Shown: positions 16,175 to 30,700, counted from the first letter of the stretch. The stretch: DNA of 64,000 bases from a bacterium UBP8_UBA817 (GCA_945888995.1 CAMDBA010000004.1:28909-92908); one strand, 5' to 3'. The notes: a model not told the origin generated them from the letters alone. Numbers and translations are program-made.

Positions 16175-16870
16175 GTGATGAGAGCCAAATTACAAGAATG
16201 GGCTAAGGCCTGGGGAATTTATTCTCAAGTTCAGCGATTTTATATGAAATGGCGCCATTTTCGCCATTATACGGGACGGAATTGGGGCGCTCGTCGGCGT
16301 ATTGTCAGCCGGTATGTTGCGTCGACTCCGACGCGGAAGCTCCATATTTCGTGCGGTGAACGGGTGGTGCCGGGATGGCTGAACACGGATATTTATCATG
16401 GCAATATTTATTTGGATGCCCGGGCGCGTTTGCCGATCGCGTCGGATTCGTTTCATGCGGTTTATTCCCATCATTTTATTGAGCATATTACCTTTGAAGA
16501 ACTGATGGCCCTGCTGGCAGAATGCTATCGGATTTTATTGCCGAGCGGACGTATTCGCCTGGTTACGCCCGATCTGGAGAAGATTCTTAAGGTGGTTGAG
16601 CAGTCCGATGCCGACATGATTGCGTTTTTTTGTGCGGAAGATGTGATTCGGAATAAAGCCATGTTATTCAATCGCCTGGTGTTAAATCAGGGGGAGCATA
16701 AGCTCATCTATGATCTTGAAACCCTTAAGCGCATGTTAGAAACGGTAGGGTTTCGCGATGTTGTGGCCTATCCTTACACATACTCAGATGATTCGATGTT
16801 TAAAGGTATGGATAACCATGGGTATTTATACATAGGAGAGGTCTCTTTATGTATAGAGGCAACGAAATAA
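16175..16870 (+). CDS. Class I SAM-dependent methyltransferase
   Basis: A 231-aa protein (or 230 from the ATG at 16178). A GGGAGG sequence (16162-16167) lies seven bases before GTG 16175. The methyltransferase core is seen as KLHISCGERVVPGWLNTDI (a variant of the glycine-rich motif I), RLPIASDSFHAVYSHHFIEHI, and ECYRILLPSGRIRLVTPDLEKI, typical of the Methyltransf_11 type in surface-glycan loci. Substrate unknown; context points to methylation of a sugar or lipid-linked glycan. It is the last gene of the trio. Confidence 0.8.
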   Translation: MMRAKLQEWAKAWGIYSQVQRFYMKWRHFRHYTGRNWGARRRIVSRYVASTPTRKLHISCGERVVPGWLNTDIYHGNIYLDARARLPIASDSFHAVYSHHFIEHITFEELMALLAECYRILLPSGRIRLVTPDLEKILKVVEQSDADMIAFFCAEDVIRNKAMLFNRLVLNQGEHKLIYDLETLKRMLETVGFRDVVAYPYTYSDDSMFKGMDNHGYLYIGEVSLCIEATK

Positions 16871-16971
16871 AGTCTGGATGAAATTTGAAACAGCTAAGCA
16901 CGATAACTTAAGTCACTACACTTATTTTGATCGATGTTTGCCCTGAACATGTGAGAACCTGGAGGTACTTT

Positions 16972-18657
16972 ATGAAAAAAATCATTGCGTCTGGATCTGG
17001 TGTTTCACCATTATTTCCTAGTAGGTCGCGTAGCGCGGGAAGCTTAGACGGCGCTGATGCATTAGAGTCTCTTCGTCAGTGTTTATCTCGCCCTACCGTG
17101 GAGAGTATGGATGCCTGGCTTTCGTCTCGCCAGCGCCTGATTCTTCTGGAGAAGCGTGCCCATCATATTGAGACTTCTCTGGAGGTGATTGCTGAGCACG
17201 CCTCTGTTGCGATGGCGTGTTTGTTATCTGATAAGGATCCTGACGTTAAAATGGGTGACTTTTTAGAGCAGGTTTTTGCTGTGAAAGAAGGTCATCTCCA
17301 AGCGCTTAAAACGTGCTTAGATGAGGCTGAGATTGATTGGTGGCGGGAAGGTGTTGCCGAATATTGTCATCTTCATTCGATGTTGGCTAACGGTTTTGAG
17401 GCCCTCGATCCAGATGAACAGCTCCAGATTCTGGAGTGTTTGGATAAATTTGACTCGGATATTTCCGGTCACGCTGACGTTGCGATTCGAGATAAAGTGT
17501 ATGCTTTGCTTCATAAAATGACTCATTTTTTATCGGGGTTAGCTTTATTGCGGCCTGAAGACAGCCGAGGATTACCCCTTTTTTATGACTTTATTGTGGG
17601 CGAAGATCTTCAGAATCTCCCTATAGATACTGACCATATCAGCGATCTTTTAAGGGAGGCTGAGTCTTCTCGGGCTACCTTGGCTCCGATACGAGAATTG
17701 CTGCGTGACAACAATATGCCGGAACATAATATCGGACAATGGTTAGACTTTCTTCTTAGTTTTCAGCTTTTCAATAACACTATTTCAAAGCTGCGTATCC
17801 GTGTTTTAACAGAGCCGCGTATCCGTGTTTTAACAGAGCCGCTTGTAGAGTCACGTGTAGAGTCTGTCAAATTAAAGGGTTCTTTTGTTCAGACTGCCTA
17901 TCACGCTATTCCAAAAGACTATAAAGGAATTTTCCCGACATTAAAGGTGGCTAAGGGTGTTTCGCTTGATGGCTTAGCTCATCCTTTTCACCATGCCTAC
18001 CTAGCCTGTCCCCGCTTCAAATTGGAGAATGATCGATGGGTACGGACTAATTTGCAATTAGGGCTGGGTGATCTGGGTGATCTGGGTGATGGACTTACTT
18101 ATAAATCAAACTTGATTGGTGAGACGGTAAGAGCCCAAGATCGCCAATTAGAAAGTCAAACGCAGATTCCTTTGGACGAGATGGATGCTCGATTTGAGAA
18201 GACGCCGCTTTCTCTTCATTACCGACTCTTAGAACGTGCGGCAATGGCCACGGGGTATGGTGTCAAAGTCGGCTCGACATTTAAGAAGATTGACTCTTCC
18301 CGTGACTTAAGTGGATTTAATTTGCCTGATAGGGACGTTCGGGATTTGAAGATGGCATTGCTGGGGGCTGCTGTTGATAACTTTGCTTCTGCTTCCCAGT
18401 ATTTCGCAGACTTAACATTATTAAAGGCCAATGACCGGATACTCAAAGAAGCCGAGGATGAAGTGGTCAGATCGAGGGCCGAGGCGTTATTGATTTATAA
18501 GGCATTGACACCGGCTCCATCAGCGGTACCGCCTAAATCGGTGATTACGGTGATTACGATAGAGGCATTTTTGGGTTTGCAGCCCGTAGCGATTTTAAAT
18601 GATGGCCGATTCAGGGGTGCCCAAGCGACCTTAAAAGAACTAGGTGCAATTAAGTAA
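16972..18657 (+). CDS. Unknown helical protein upstream of the giant gene
   Basis: A 561-aa protein with no recognised domain. It starts at 16972, where GGAGG lies nine bases upstream; the in-frame extension to 16927 has no support. The N-terminus is rich in Ser and basic residues (about 1-30), with no signal peptide or membrane helix, and the rest is predicted by eye to be mainly alpha-helical. Two recent in-frame tandem duplications are visible: a perfect 24-bp doubling at 17793-17840 (RIRVLTEP twice) and a 9-bp unit repeated three times at 18064-18090 (GDL). It is 84 bp upstream of the 5192-aa gene on the same strand and could be its operon partner. No function is proposed. Confidence 0.75.
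   Translation: MKKIIASGSGVSPLFPSRSRSAGSLDGADALESLRQCLSRPTVESMDAWLSSRQRLILLEKRAHHIETSLEVIAEHASVAMACLLSDKDPDVKMGDFLEQVFAVKEGHLQALKTCLDEAEIDWWREGVAEYCHLHSMLANGFEALDPDEQLQILECLDKFDSDISGHADVAIRDKVYALLHKMTHFLSGLALLRPEDSRGLPLFYDFIVGEDLQNLPIDTDHISDLLREAESSRATLAPIRELLRDNNMPEHNIGQWLDFLLSFQLFNNTISKLRIRVLTEPRIRVLTEPLVESRVESVKLKGSFVQTAYHAIPKDYKGIFPTLKVAKGVSLDGLAHPFHHAYLACPRFKLENDRWVRTNLQLGLGDLGDLGDGLTYKSNLIGETVRAQDRQLESQTQIPLDEMDARFEKTPLSLHYRLLERAAMATGYGVKVGSTFKKIDSSRDLSGFNLPDRDVRDLKMALLGAAVDNFASASQYFADLTLLKANDRILKEAEDEVVRSRAEALLIYKALTPAPSAVPPKSVITVITIEAFLGLQPVAILNDGRFRGAQATLKELGAIK
17793..17840 (+). repeat. Perfect 24-bp tandem duplication within a coding region
   Basis: Two identical adjacent 24-bp copies (17793-17816 and 17817-17840) in frame, adding eight residues. 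Identity at every base suggests a recent event. Confidence 0.9.
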
Positions 18658-18741
18658 CAAAACTTCACGATAAAGAACATATCCTACCATTAAATTAATA
18701 TTTATCCGTTATCGTCGTATCCTTTTGAAGGGGGAAAGAGT

Positions 18742-21700
18742 ATGAAATCCAGAAGATCCGAAAGTAATAAAATAGTTGCCACAGTACTACTCGATGCGCG
18801 TATCTCAAGTCAAGGCCAGGAATTCCATACGAGCGCGTTTCAGCATATGCTTAGGGAATTGGAAGTCTCCTTTTTAGGTAAGAGCGATGCGGTGATTTTA
18901 GAATCCGATGGCTTCCAGGCCGAATATCTCGCATTAAGGTCTCAGATTGAGGAGATGGAGGATCATCGTGCAGCTGGACTGAGTGATCGTCTCCCTAAGC
19001 CACGACTCGCCAAATTTGAAGTGATCAAAGCTAAATTCCTGAGACTTGCGGGGACGCATTTCCAACAAAAAGAAACCCAATTAAATCAAGAGCTCGGTAC
19101 ATTATCCCTCGCTATTCATAGAGAGTGTCGAGGGGTCTCGGCGGATGAGTTGCCGGGTAGAATTCACCAGTGGAAAGCTGGTGTAGTGGCGTTAGAAGAT
19201 AGGTTTGTCTTATTAAAGAGCCATGTGGATGATGCCCTGAGTAAAGGCGCTCCGCATCATTCTCTTTCTTTTTCTATTGCCCGTAGTATTACTTCGGCCG
19301 GTAATCTTAATCATTTTCTAGATCACATTCCGACTCCCGATGCTGGGCGAACGGAGGATGTCGCTGAGTTTGAACAGACGTTAGGGTATCTCGCCGGAAA
19401 AACCAAGGGCACGCTCTCTAAAGATTTAGGGGTGTTTACGGTGGATATTGCCAAAAATCGGGCTGTTCTGACGAGAAAAGAGAGCGGGGGTGCCGTTTTT
19501 CGGCGTGACGTCGGGGATTTTCAGGCTATTTGCGAATTTGGTACGACCGCGTCCATTCATTATGACCTGATGCAAAGGGGGTTGAATTTATCTGCGTCTC
19601 CGGCTGATTTTTCAACTCTTCCCGATATGCAGACGGATTCTCTTTCCCGTATTTCGCATGACTTGCCTGTTATTAAATATTTACCTACAGCAGGAGATAT
19701 TCCGACGACATGGACGGAAGACGTTTTCGAACGTGCTGTTAAACAATATCTTGAGATTGCCACTAATATTATCGAAGGCGGTAAGCAAGTTCCCGCTAAA
19801 ATTTATGAAGGGGTTAAACATTTTCAGGCCTGGCTGAAAGATGATTCAAGCCGGAAGATGGACCAGGCTGCATTGACGGCTGCTTTTCTTGCGATTGCGG
19901 CGTATACGGTGGTTCGGTTGTGGTCTACGGCAAATGTGCTTCTAGGTGCATTATGGATGCTGGGTATTCCTGTTCCCAATGGCCCAGGCATTACACCAAC
20001 CGGTCCGATGGATGTTCTGTCCTGTCTTTTGTTAACTTACGGAGAATTCCATGTCCGTATCGGGTCAGCCCTGACTTTCCAGCATATCTTAATGCACACC
20101 TATTCCGTGTCCGAAGAAGAATTTAGTACCTCTGCTGCGGAACGTGAAAAAGTAAACGGCCGCCATGGTCCTGCTGTTTCGATGACTCAGTATATTGTGG
20201 ATGAAGATGATGCGTTTCAACAGGCCATGGACGGCGGATTTCTCGCCGGGAGATGGACCAATTATAATAATGAAGCTCACTTCTTTCACAGAGGGGGGAC
20301 TGTTACCGCCAGTAACGTTAGCCGTTATGAAAAATGGGCACGTTGGCAAGAAGCCCGGAATGAGTTTATGGGTTGGCTCGGGGGTCATCGAGAAATGGTA
20401 GTAACTAATTGGCGTGATTATGAAAATAGGCTTCAGGATTTTCTACGCTCTGCTACGGCGTCTGAAGCTGATTCGAAGCTTAAGATTCAATTGACGGATT
20501 TGGATCGCCTGAGCTCTGCTAAATTGTATGAGCTTTACAATCGCGACGATGTTGCAGTTAAGGCGTTTCTGAAATCAGAGATCACAAGGTTGGCGGATAC
20601 GCATCGGCAACTTGCCGATCGGTTTGATGAACGGGCTGCAAGATGGCGGGCCGATGCGCAAAATTATTTTAGAAGCGGCGAAGAACATGCCGTACATAAG
20701 CAGGAAGTCGCTCAAAACTGGACGGCCCATGCGGATCGTTTGCGTCAAGACGCGGCGAAGCTGGAAACTAAATTATCGATCTTGGTAGGAGAATTCGAAG
20801 GCCGTGAAAACGGGGTTATAACAGAGGCACAATTTGCAGTTTTAGATCCTGCAGCAAAGGCGGTTTTAGCTGAAGACGGAATTTTGAGCCTCCGTGAATC
20901 AGGAGACTTTATTTGGAATCCTGGCATTCAAAACAGGGCTCACCTTTCTCGTGCATTAGATAAGCGCGGAATCGTCTGTAAGGAAGAATTTCTCAATGCT
21001 TGGGAGGGTTCTCAGCTCGGGTTGAGATTGTCCGGGCTTATGGGGGATATTCGTGAGCGGTATGACTGGTTTGCTAATGCGTTTGAGCATAAAATTGTTT
21101 TTGATACGCCTAATAAATATTATTGGGTCGATCCTCGGGATATGCAGAACTGGCATGTCCAATTAGCCGATCGTGTCGGCCAGGCGCATTCGCTTCCCCA
21201 CGAAGATATGCATCGGATTTATCAGGTGGCCGGTGACGGCCCTCTAGATCGCCGGATGGCTGATCGCTTTGCCTCTTTTATCGGGTCTCTCACTGATCAG
21301 CAGATTAAATTATATAACACCAAGCGTGTTGAATTTGTGGCGTTATTATCTCATCGGGAAGTCGCTGACCGAGCGGTTCTCCATCGCTGTCAGGCCGTCG
21401 GGTTTATCAAGAAGTATACCGAGGCGGTTGATAAATTACAGTTCACGCGTGATAACTTAGGCTGGTTTTCCCGTATTGGTCATAAGGATCGTGATGCGGT
21501 GATGTCGTTTTTTAAATCGCATTCCGATACCGAAATGCTGGCGATCGGCTTTGTTTTGGCAGAGTCTCAGCACCATGTATCTCAGGATTTGCGCGCCATT
21601 TCCACCTTGTCGGCGGGGATGCAGGATGCTGAAGCTCAGTTAACAGCAATTAATGAACAATTGAAACAGAAAGAAGCGTGTCTAGTCGGAAGCTTTGGTC

Positions 21701-24700
21701 TGGACGACCGAACACGAAAACTTGCCGAGGGTGAGGTTCAAGTCTTGAAAGTAGAACGCGCTCGGATTCTTCAGAGTATTCATGGCACGATTAAATCTGG
21801 TATTGAGGCTCAGATGACGCGCTATTACGGCGCGGCTCAAGGTAGTCATTTTATTGAAGCGGCGGTATTTACCGGCCATTATCGTCAGATGCAGCAATTT
21901 ATTCGTAAGTATGATCTTTTCCCGGATGAGAGCAGTGCGACCTTGCTAGTGGGGCGGCGTTCGGTTCTGATAGATCAGTTTGCTCTCCAGGCGTATTTTA
22001 AAAATACTAATCATCAGCTTTATAACGAAGCGATTGCGGCGGCATATGCCAAATTAGGTGATGGGGTGACACTATCGCATCAGAATTTGCACTATGTTCT
22101 GGCGCTTATTATGAATAAGACCAATGAAGCGGGTGTCTGCTTGCTTTCTCGAGCGGAGGAAAGTCGTGTTCATCATATTTTGAATATTTTAGGCCAGTGT
22201 CCGGCTAGGCCTTCAGCTGAGTTTATCGCTAGATTGTCCAGAAAATTGAGTGCGGTTGCGGTTCTTGGTATTTCCGTTGGGGACTTTGTTGCGCAATATC
22301 GTGAGTCTCGATCAAAGCGGACAATGCCGCCTGTTGTGAATACGGATGCCAAAGATCGCTTGATGGCGGCTAAACTGAAGGATGTATTAGGCAATGCCGC
22401 TTCTATGGCTATCCTATATGACGCTTATCAAGGATTGGTGACGTCCATTGGACATGAAGAAAAAAAATTAACAGAAGAGGCTTTTAAGAAAAAATTCACC
22501 GACGAAATTTTAAAAGGAATGCCTGAAAAATTACAGGGGGAGCTGACGGTTTCTTCTGCGTTGAACCATCTTATTCTTCGTCAGCTGGGCCACCGGAATT
22601 TTGAAATTAAGAATAAACCTGATGGTCAGAATCACTTATATGAGCATATGCAAGGCACGTTTTTTGAAGCGACTTTAAACGAATTTACGATCCTGCAATT
22701 CCCTTATGACCAATGGAAAGAGTATTGTGACCGTTATTTCCAAGGCAATCTGGATGATTTTAATGCGTCTTGGGATACGATGACCGATCAGGAATGGCGT
22801 GAAAAATTCGGTCAATTGGCGATCATGTTTCCTCAAAAACCTAAACGTCATGAACGTGTCGAAGTCGTGTATAACGGTAGTATCGATAAGGATTATCATT
22901 TCAAGTCGATTAATTATAATACCCTGGAATATGATTGCAGCATTTGGTCGACTTTGCTTGCGAAACGTAAGCAAAATGAGCGGGCCGGTGCGATCAATGC
23001 CACTGTTATGCAGGCGCAGCAACATTATGCGACAGATCCCCTTGAAAAAATCGGAGAAGCGGCCAACAATGACCAGAAAACCTGGTATGGCTCTCTTCAA
23101 TTGATTCATGATTCCGCCATGTACTTCTTACAGCAAATAGAAGGTATGAAAAAAGGCCGTCAGTATGATGCTAACGCACTTGCCGAAGGAAAACATTTAG
23201 AAGTATTGGCGCAGTGTTTAACCTTGATTCAGAATATCGACCAATCCGGGGACAACGGCGGTCTTAAGCTCTGGCCTGCTGTTGAAGCGGCGGTTGCCGG
23301 TTTTAAAGCAAAGCCTGCAAATACGGATTTTGCTTTGACGGTTCCTCTTTTGAAAAAGCTTTTAGGCGGTGTTGAGGCGTTGTCACCGGATGAACTAAGG
23401 TTATTGGTCAGCCCTAAAGTAGTGACCTTTACGGAGGGATTGGCTTCTTACTTATTAAAAGCGGTGGCCGATACCCGTGTCACCACCGGAATGGCGACCG
23501 GTAAGGGGAAGTTGAACACGATGTTTAACTGTGGTACCTGCCGTCTTGAAATGTTTATGCAATCCAAATTGAGCATTCAGCGTAGCCTGGTTAAAGGCCC
23601 TGATGACCAGACTCATGGGGTAGTGACACTCCGAAAGGGTCAAGTGTCTTATGAAGTCAGAGACGGTGATAAACTTCAAAATGTTAACACCTGTTATAAA
23701 ATTCGTGCTGCCGATAGGCCTCGGATTGCACATGTCCTGCAAAATTATTTCCATGAAATGACGTCTTCGGGTGAAACGATTCCTTATTTTAATGCGTTTA
23801 ACGGCGATACGTTTAAAATCGTACACGTAGCCGGTCATGGGCATCAGATTGATATTTATCACTTTGATACTGCCACTCAGAGCCCTCGTTTGGCTGAAGG
23901 TCCTTATCATATTTATATTAAAGACAATCGAATTGTGGTGTATTCGGATAAAGCCTGTACCAAGGTTCGGAAAGTGATCTGGCAATACCATGGGATTTCG
24001 TCGAAATTGCTTCAGTATGCGCAGTTACACGCAGGGCCGAATGCAGCCTCTGCCAAGGAATTTGTTTATACGAACCGGAATGAGATTGATACGGACGATG
24101 AAAATCGCTTAATGGAAGAGTTTATCGAAGCGTTTCCTTCTGATCGGGCTGCAGATATTCGAAAGCTCTGGACGGATCCTCATGATCTCGGAATCGTAGT
24201 CGAGGACTTTACGCCTGAAGGTCAGATCGTGACCGACTGGCGCCCCGGAGCTAAAGGCGATCGCCTTGTTACACGGATTAACCATGACATGGTTCGCAAA
24301 GAAAAGCTTCATGCGACATTAGGGATGACCAATATGCTCAGACGGGATATCCGGCAGATTTTGCTCGATTCTCCGGAAAGCTTGGTCGTTCGTAATCGTA
24401 CGACCGGTGCGGACATGTATTCTATCCGCCGTGAAGGGACCCAGTGGTTTCTGACCGATCATGCCGTCGGTAGAGCTAACGAAACCAAGATGGAGCTTGA
24501 TGGTATTGTCGCATATTTAAAGGAAAAGCTATCAGAAGGCGGAGATGTGGATTTCGATTATGGTGTATTTAAAACCACTGACCATGCATTTATTCCACGC
24601 TTAGCATCGATGCTGGAAGACAAGCGTGAAAAACTTCAGCGTACGATTACATTGAAAGGTGCTAAGGGTAAGTGTATCCAAATTACCAATTCGGAACGAA

Positions 24701-27700
24701 GAGGATTTAATCTTGAATTTTCCAAAACTTTTGACAATACGATTACCGATGGTAATTATAAAGAAAAGCTCGGTTTTTTAATGAGAAATCCAGGCTGTCT
24801 TATTGAAGCGCTTGATGCAACCGGCCGTTTGTACGGTAGTTTTGTATTTAATGAATCCGGAGATATTGTCGTTAATAGTGTAGAGACTAACGCTTCCGGT
24901 GAGCAAGTTTTACGACCTGAGAAAATGCTATTCGGATTTGACCAGTTTAAAGGTGAGAAGGTGACGTTTCGTGTTTTAGGTGCTCTTGTAGGGAGTGTCG
25001 CAGGCTTAGCTTCTGATGTGTTCGGAGCTGAGGATTTTTCTTTAATGCGTTCCAGAACCCGCAGCGCGATCGGCACGGTTGTAGGCAAAATCCGGGAATT
25101 GAGCGGGGCTTCGAGTATCCGGTTCCATGGGGAGTTATATAATCAAAAAAGTACCCGTATTCAGGCGGAACTCCGTATCACGCGTGATGGATATGTTTTG
25201 ACCGATATGGCGTCCGATAAAGCCCTTCTCCGGACAAGTGTGACGGATGAAGTCGTGGCGTTCTTAGACCGGATTTTCCAAAATGTTGAGGGAGATTTGG
25301 CGGTCGAAGCGGATGTTCAATTAACTGAAATTCAAACTGAATATATTCGTGCGAACGGTCAAAGAGAAGTTATGTCGACTCCGATTCAACGGATGCCCGA
25401 TGAATTTATTACCGAAGATGCCGCTTCCAAATACTTCCAGGAAGAAGCGGGTTATGAAGTCGAATATATGCCTGCGTTAGTGGCCGTCGGTGTCGGTCCT
25501 GAGTGTGTGTATAGTCTGGCAAAACAGCTCAATAGATGGGCGCTGGGGGGGATGGATTCCTTTGCTGCGGTCTCGGTTGCTAAGGAACCGATTTATGCGG
25601 CATCTATTAGGGGACTTCACCGTGATTCGTCTTATAAATATTATCAGCATGCTGATTCCGATAATGCTTTTTATTGGGTGCCGTTCGGATATTCGGTCGC
25701 GGCTCTTTCCGATTCATCGGCTAGCCCTTTAGGGACTGAAGCCTGGTTCCCGGCACTGGTTTTAGGGTATCTTTTATTGACGATTGCCAGTTATTACCGT
25801 GATATGAAATATCAAGGTCTGACCTTTAATGAAGTCTTGGAAAAAGATATGTTAATGCGGCTAATGGGGCCTGGCTTAGTCGATGCATTCCATGCGCATA
25901 TCAAGCATCTCCGAAGTGACTTTGCGATTACGCCGACAGGGTTGGGCCGTATGACCATTCCCAAATATTATATGGATGAGCTTAATGAGAAGCTGCTTCT
26001 TTCTGCAGGCGCAACCGGCTTGGGTATTGCGATGACGGCCATGATGTATGCTGCTGGCGTACCTGCTCCCGGCTTTGAATCGGTTATGAGCGGGCTTGGC
26101 CAGGGGACCATTTTATTCTGGCCGATTTTCAATGCGATGATGCTCGGTGTCGGTATTGAACGCTTTATCGGCTGGGACAATTATTTGAGTGATTTCCAAG
26201 AAGGCCGTGCAATGGAAAATCAAGTTAACTTTCAAGACAGACGCTTATTGCTTGCCTCTACAGGGCTTAAGCCCTTACAAAATATCGAGAGTGCTTTAGC
26301 CAGTTTGACCGGAAATGCTCAAAAACGGTCCCTGAATATGTTTAAAGATGAAAATATTCTGGTTGATCGTAAAAGTAAGATGAGCCAGATGAATGATATT
26401 CATATGATCGAGATGGCGACGCAATTAATGGGGCTGCTTCAAAAAAATCCAACCGGTGCCGAATTTAGCCGGATTGTATTGGCCTTGATGCGTATCACGA
26501 CCCAAATGGGGCATCAATCTCTATCTATTGCGCTTTTTGAAGCATTGACGACTAAAAAAGTGTCTCCGAAGGTTATGGAAGCCGTTAACCGGGATGTGTT
26601 CGGCAATAATGATCAGGTCAAGCGATGTGTCTTTACCCGCCTTGCATTTGATAAGATGATCCGATTATTGACCGGGGCGGTTCATGATGAGCGCCGCGTT
26701 GGCGTTGTTGCTGTTGATGACGTGGCGGTTGCCTTGGGTAGTAAAGAAGCTGCACAGCGACTGATGGCAGATCGTGACTTTCGATCACTTTTGGTTCCGG
26801 GTTCGGTTTCGGAAACGGAATTTAAATGGGCTCCAGGCGTAGTCGAGCCAGCCCGATTTATGACCGGTTATACGCCGTTTATTTTGGACGAAACGGCGCG
26901 ACAAGTTGACGCCATGATGGTAGCCTTGCCTGTCGATATTCAACGCCAAGTTGCCGCTGAGCACGGCGCTTATCGGTCGGCGGCGCCTGGGGCTAAATTA
27001 GATGCCGCGCGATTATTAATCACAAAGCTTCAAAGCGATGAGGTTATCTCTCAGATTACCGGACGCAATGTTTCCGAGAAGACCAAGTCCGATGCTTTAC
27101 GGCTATTGGATCGGTCTACTTATTCGGCTGTTCGGGCCATTCTAAACGTGACGTATCTGACTCAATCACATAAGGCTGCGATTAGATCTGCGTTGGATGC
27201 CAGTGCGTTATCTGAAAAAGGAAAAGCGGACTTTGAGGCGAAATTATATGGGGAAGGTCTCATCACGGTTAGTAAAAATGAGAATGTAATCTTGTTTAGA
27301 CATTTAGATAGCAGTCCTGCTAACGAGGCTGACGCTGATCGTACAATCATGGGATTACTGGCGACCTTGCCTCCTCATATCCGGGTCCAATTGGCAGAGG
27401 AGGAAGCCTGGTACTTAGCTTCTGAGGATATAAATAAAGTGGCCTCGGCAGGGGTTTTTATTGCAAAGTTGGAAAGGGAAGAGATCTTCTCTCAGCTTGT
27501 GGAACTTCAGATTACACCGCCGGTTCAGGAAGCGGCATTAAAACTACTTAGAGATAAGAACATAAACCCAAACACTCGGGCTGAAATCCAAGCTTGTCTT
27601 CTACCATTACCTTTGACTATGGAGGCATTGGGTAATATTCACACTCTATTGGCCGGTCTTCAAGATGCGTCGATCAGAATCGAATTTATGTCGATATTAT

Positions 27701-30700
27701 GCAAGTCAAAGGTAACGGGCACTCTCGACTCTTTAAAAGCGCTTCAAACCGCCGCTACCAGCGATTTTAACATGATGATGTTATGTCAGCAGTCTCAGGT
27801 TCAAACGTCTTTTGTTCGTGAGTCTCGCCAATACGAAGTCGACCTCTTCTATCAAGCTGCCAGGGCGTTTGAACAGCAGAGTTTATATGCGGACGCAAGA
27901 CTCGCTTATAGCCGCGCATTAGAAACGCTTGCTGACTCATTTGAAGCTAGTCCTGATCTGGCCCGATTAATTGAGCTGAAAGTCAATCTTGAGGAATCGC
28001 TTGTCAGAATGGAAGATCGGGTTTATTCCGATACTCAACATGCGGCGTACTTATATAAGCGCGATGTGGTGAATCCATTGCTTAGAGCATCGGATGAGCC
28101 GTTTTATACGTCTGCCAGCCTGCAGGTCGTAGGCGCTGCCTATAACGCGGCTCGTCAGGCCTTTCATGTGGCTTATGTAGCTAATGACCCTAATGACCCT
28201 GAGCATACCTCCAGCATGCAGGTCTTTTTGGCGGGGTGTCAGATTAGCCGGGATTATGAATTGGTCCATTTCAGCCCTGATGAGATTTCGGCGCTAATCC
28301 GATGCATGTGCATGGATGAGGCTAGTCTTTTAACTCTTCAACAATGTCCGGGTGCCGCCGATCAGTTTGTTTTGAAGCCGGAATTTGTAAAAAATAAAGA
28401 GCTCTTTTTCACAAGGATGCGGGAAGTTAGCGATGGTTTTACAGAGGATGATCTAACCCGGCTTTTGAAAATATTAACCGATCATGCCAATTATGCGCCT
28501 ACCATTGGTAAATTGTTCGGGGCAAAAGTGGAGGGTGCTCAAAGAATATCGGGTAAATTATTCTCGTCGCTTCCAGATGTAGACAAGGAGCTTTTGCGGC
28601 AACGATTTATTAATCTTCACCAGCATCATTCAGAAGACTTGACTTTTCCGGATGAGATTGAACGCTTTCTAACCTGCTTTAGTGACTTAGCAATGGGGTC
28701 ATCTGAAAATCCTGAAAAGAAGGCCGAAGCGAGGGTGGTCTTGAAAATATTATTAATAAAGGATCCCGGTAGCTTTGCTCTGAGTGAGCGTCATTATGTG
28801 GATATCGTGAGTTCTCCGGAAGCTAAAGACGGCTTTATAGCGCTTCTTAACTGCTTCGACTTGGATCGTGATCTCGTGGCACGTGTTGAGGGAGGAATGG
28901 TTTTATCTAAATCTGAGCTCGCGACTATATCTGCTCATATTGGGGCTGCACTTAGCGACGCTATTGATAAGAATGCCCTACCACCGGCTTATCAGGCTTA
29001 TTACGACCTCTTGAGAGTCACGGGAACGATGAATCTGGCCAAGTACGTCTCTTTTAGCGAGGAGGGCCGGGTTGGGGATGCCCTTGACGGTACTGATATT
29101 TATCCGGTACCGACGTTGGCGCATTTGAGCGACTATACCTTTTCACATGTGACCGAAAAAGTTGCCAAGATTACGTATGATATTTTAGCGGCTTTAGAAG
29201 CCGTTAAGGGAACGGCTTTCGAGAAAATGAAATTGCCGGGTGCAAAAGTCACGTTAGTAGAAGGCATTAAAGAAAAAGTGTCTAACTCGGATTTCACTGA
29301 GCTAACGCCTGAAGAAATTAAGTTTTTGGCAGAGGTGATGGCGGCTCATATAGAACGCCTCGAAATGGGCCGGGAATCGAGTCTGGATCTGGTTGATGCG
29401 CTCGTTCATCCTTCGCCTGATCATCTGGAGCAGGCTAAGGCGGACTATTTTAGGGAGGTTGATCGTAGGATATCTGACGCTTTAGGCGAACTTCCTGAAT
29501 TGGATGAGGAGGGTCCTGAGGCCGTCTCATTGAGGCGAAAGATTGGACAATTGTCGGCACTCAGAGGGGGTGATGCGTCGGGAATTACGCAAGCTAACTT
29601 AAAAGGCTTACGCCACTTCAGCCAATACCGCTTACCGGATTCTACTTTGGCGCATAAGTTGCTTTCATCCGGTGTCGATGGAACGCCTGCTTCTCATGAG
29701 CTTGTCCCTCTGATTGAAAGAGGTCGCGTCTTAGCACTTTCCGATCTTATTTCCGGGATGAACCTTGACCCTGAGATTGCCAAGCAGACCGAGGCCCGAA
29801 AGAGTTATTATCTCTATAATAAAGCGGCGATGTTGTATGCCCGTTATAAAACAAATCCCGACAAATACCCCGAAGACCTCTTGAAGTCTATTCAAACCTT
29901 GATGGCAGTCAAAGAAAAAACGCCTCAAATGGATATGCTCTTTATCAAACTCAGAGAAGATCTAGGCACTATTGTATCCGAGCATCAATTTGCCCAAGAA
30001 AAAGTCGGCGCTTTATCCAGCGCGTTGGGTCTTAATCTACCTAGAATTGCCCAGGATCTGATTGATCGGAATCAGCGTGGTGAAGCGATTGATGTATCGG
30101 CAGGGGTCAATCGCGACATTGTGGCGGCTGTAGCCAAAGTTTTAGGGGATTCAGACATTAATTTTGCGTTGAACCTACTTCGGTGTACTGCGCTGGGGCG
30201 CGCAGCAGTATCCGAACGTCAGGAAAAGCTGGCCTTACTTCGTGCCAATAGCGCTAATTTTACGTCACCAAAAGTTGTTGCGTTGAAAGATCGCTTGATC
30301 AGTATTGGCCGGGCCCTTGGCGTAGATGTTGCGGGACTTTTCAAGCAACACGCGCTTACCGGAGACGAGATTCTGGCCCTCTTTTCTAATAAGCTTGAGG
30401 CGCTGATTGGCCCTTGGATGAAGACCATGCCGCTTGTTCAGGGTCAAGGTTCTGCGGATCAAATAATCTATAGGATGGCGACCCAGTCTTTGACTGCTTC
30501 TCTGGACGGTGTTGATTTGCGCGCTCTTTCGATTAAGTGGCCTTATCATTTGGAAATCTTATCTGTCGCGGGACGCTCAGAGTCTCATAGGGTGTATGAG
30601 GCGGCTTTCCCCACAATTAGTGATTCATCAGGTGCCGTCAGCCGTACTCCGGAAATGAAGCGGAAGCTTGATGAGGCACAAGCCGCTTTGATTCACTTGT

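Noticed and set aside
23400..23600. A TGMATGKGK segment of the giant protein that loosely recalls the SecA nucleotide-binding motif
   Set aside because: The usual EMxTGEGKT context and all other SecA motifs are missing, so the similarity is too short to use.
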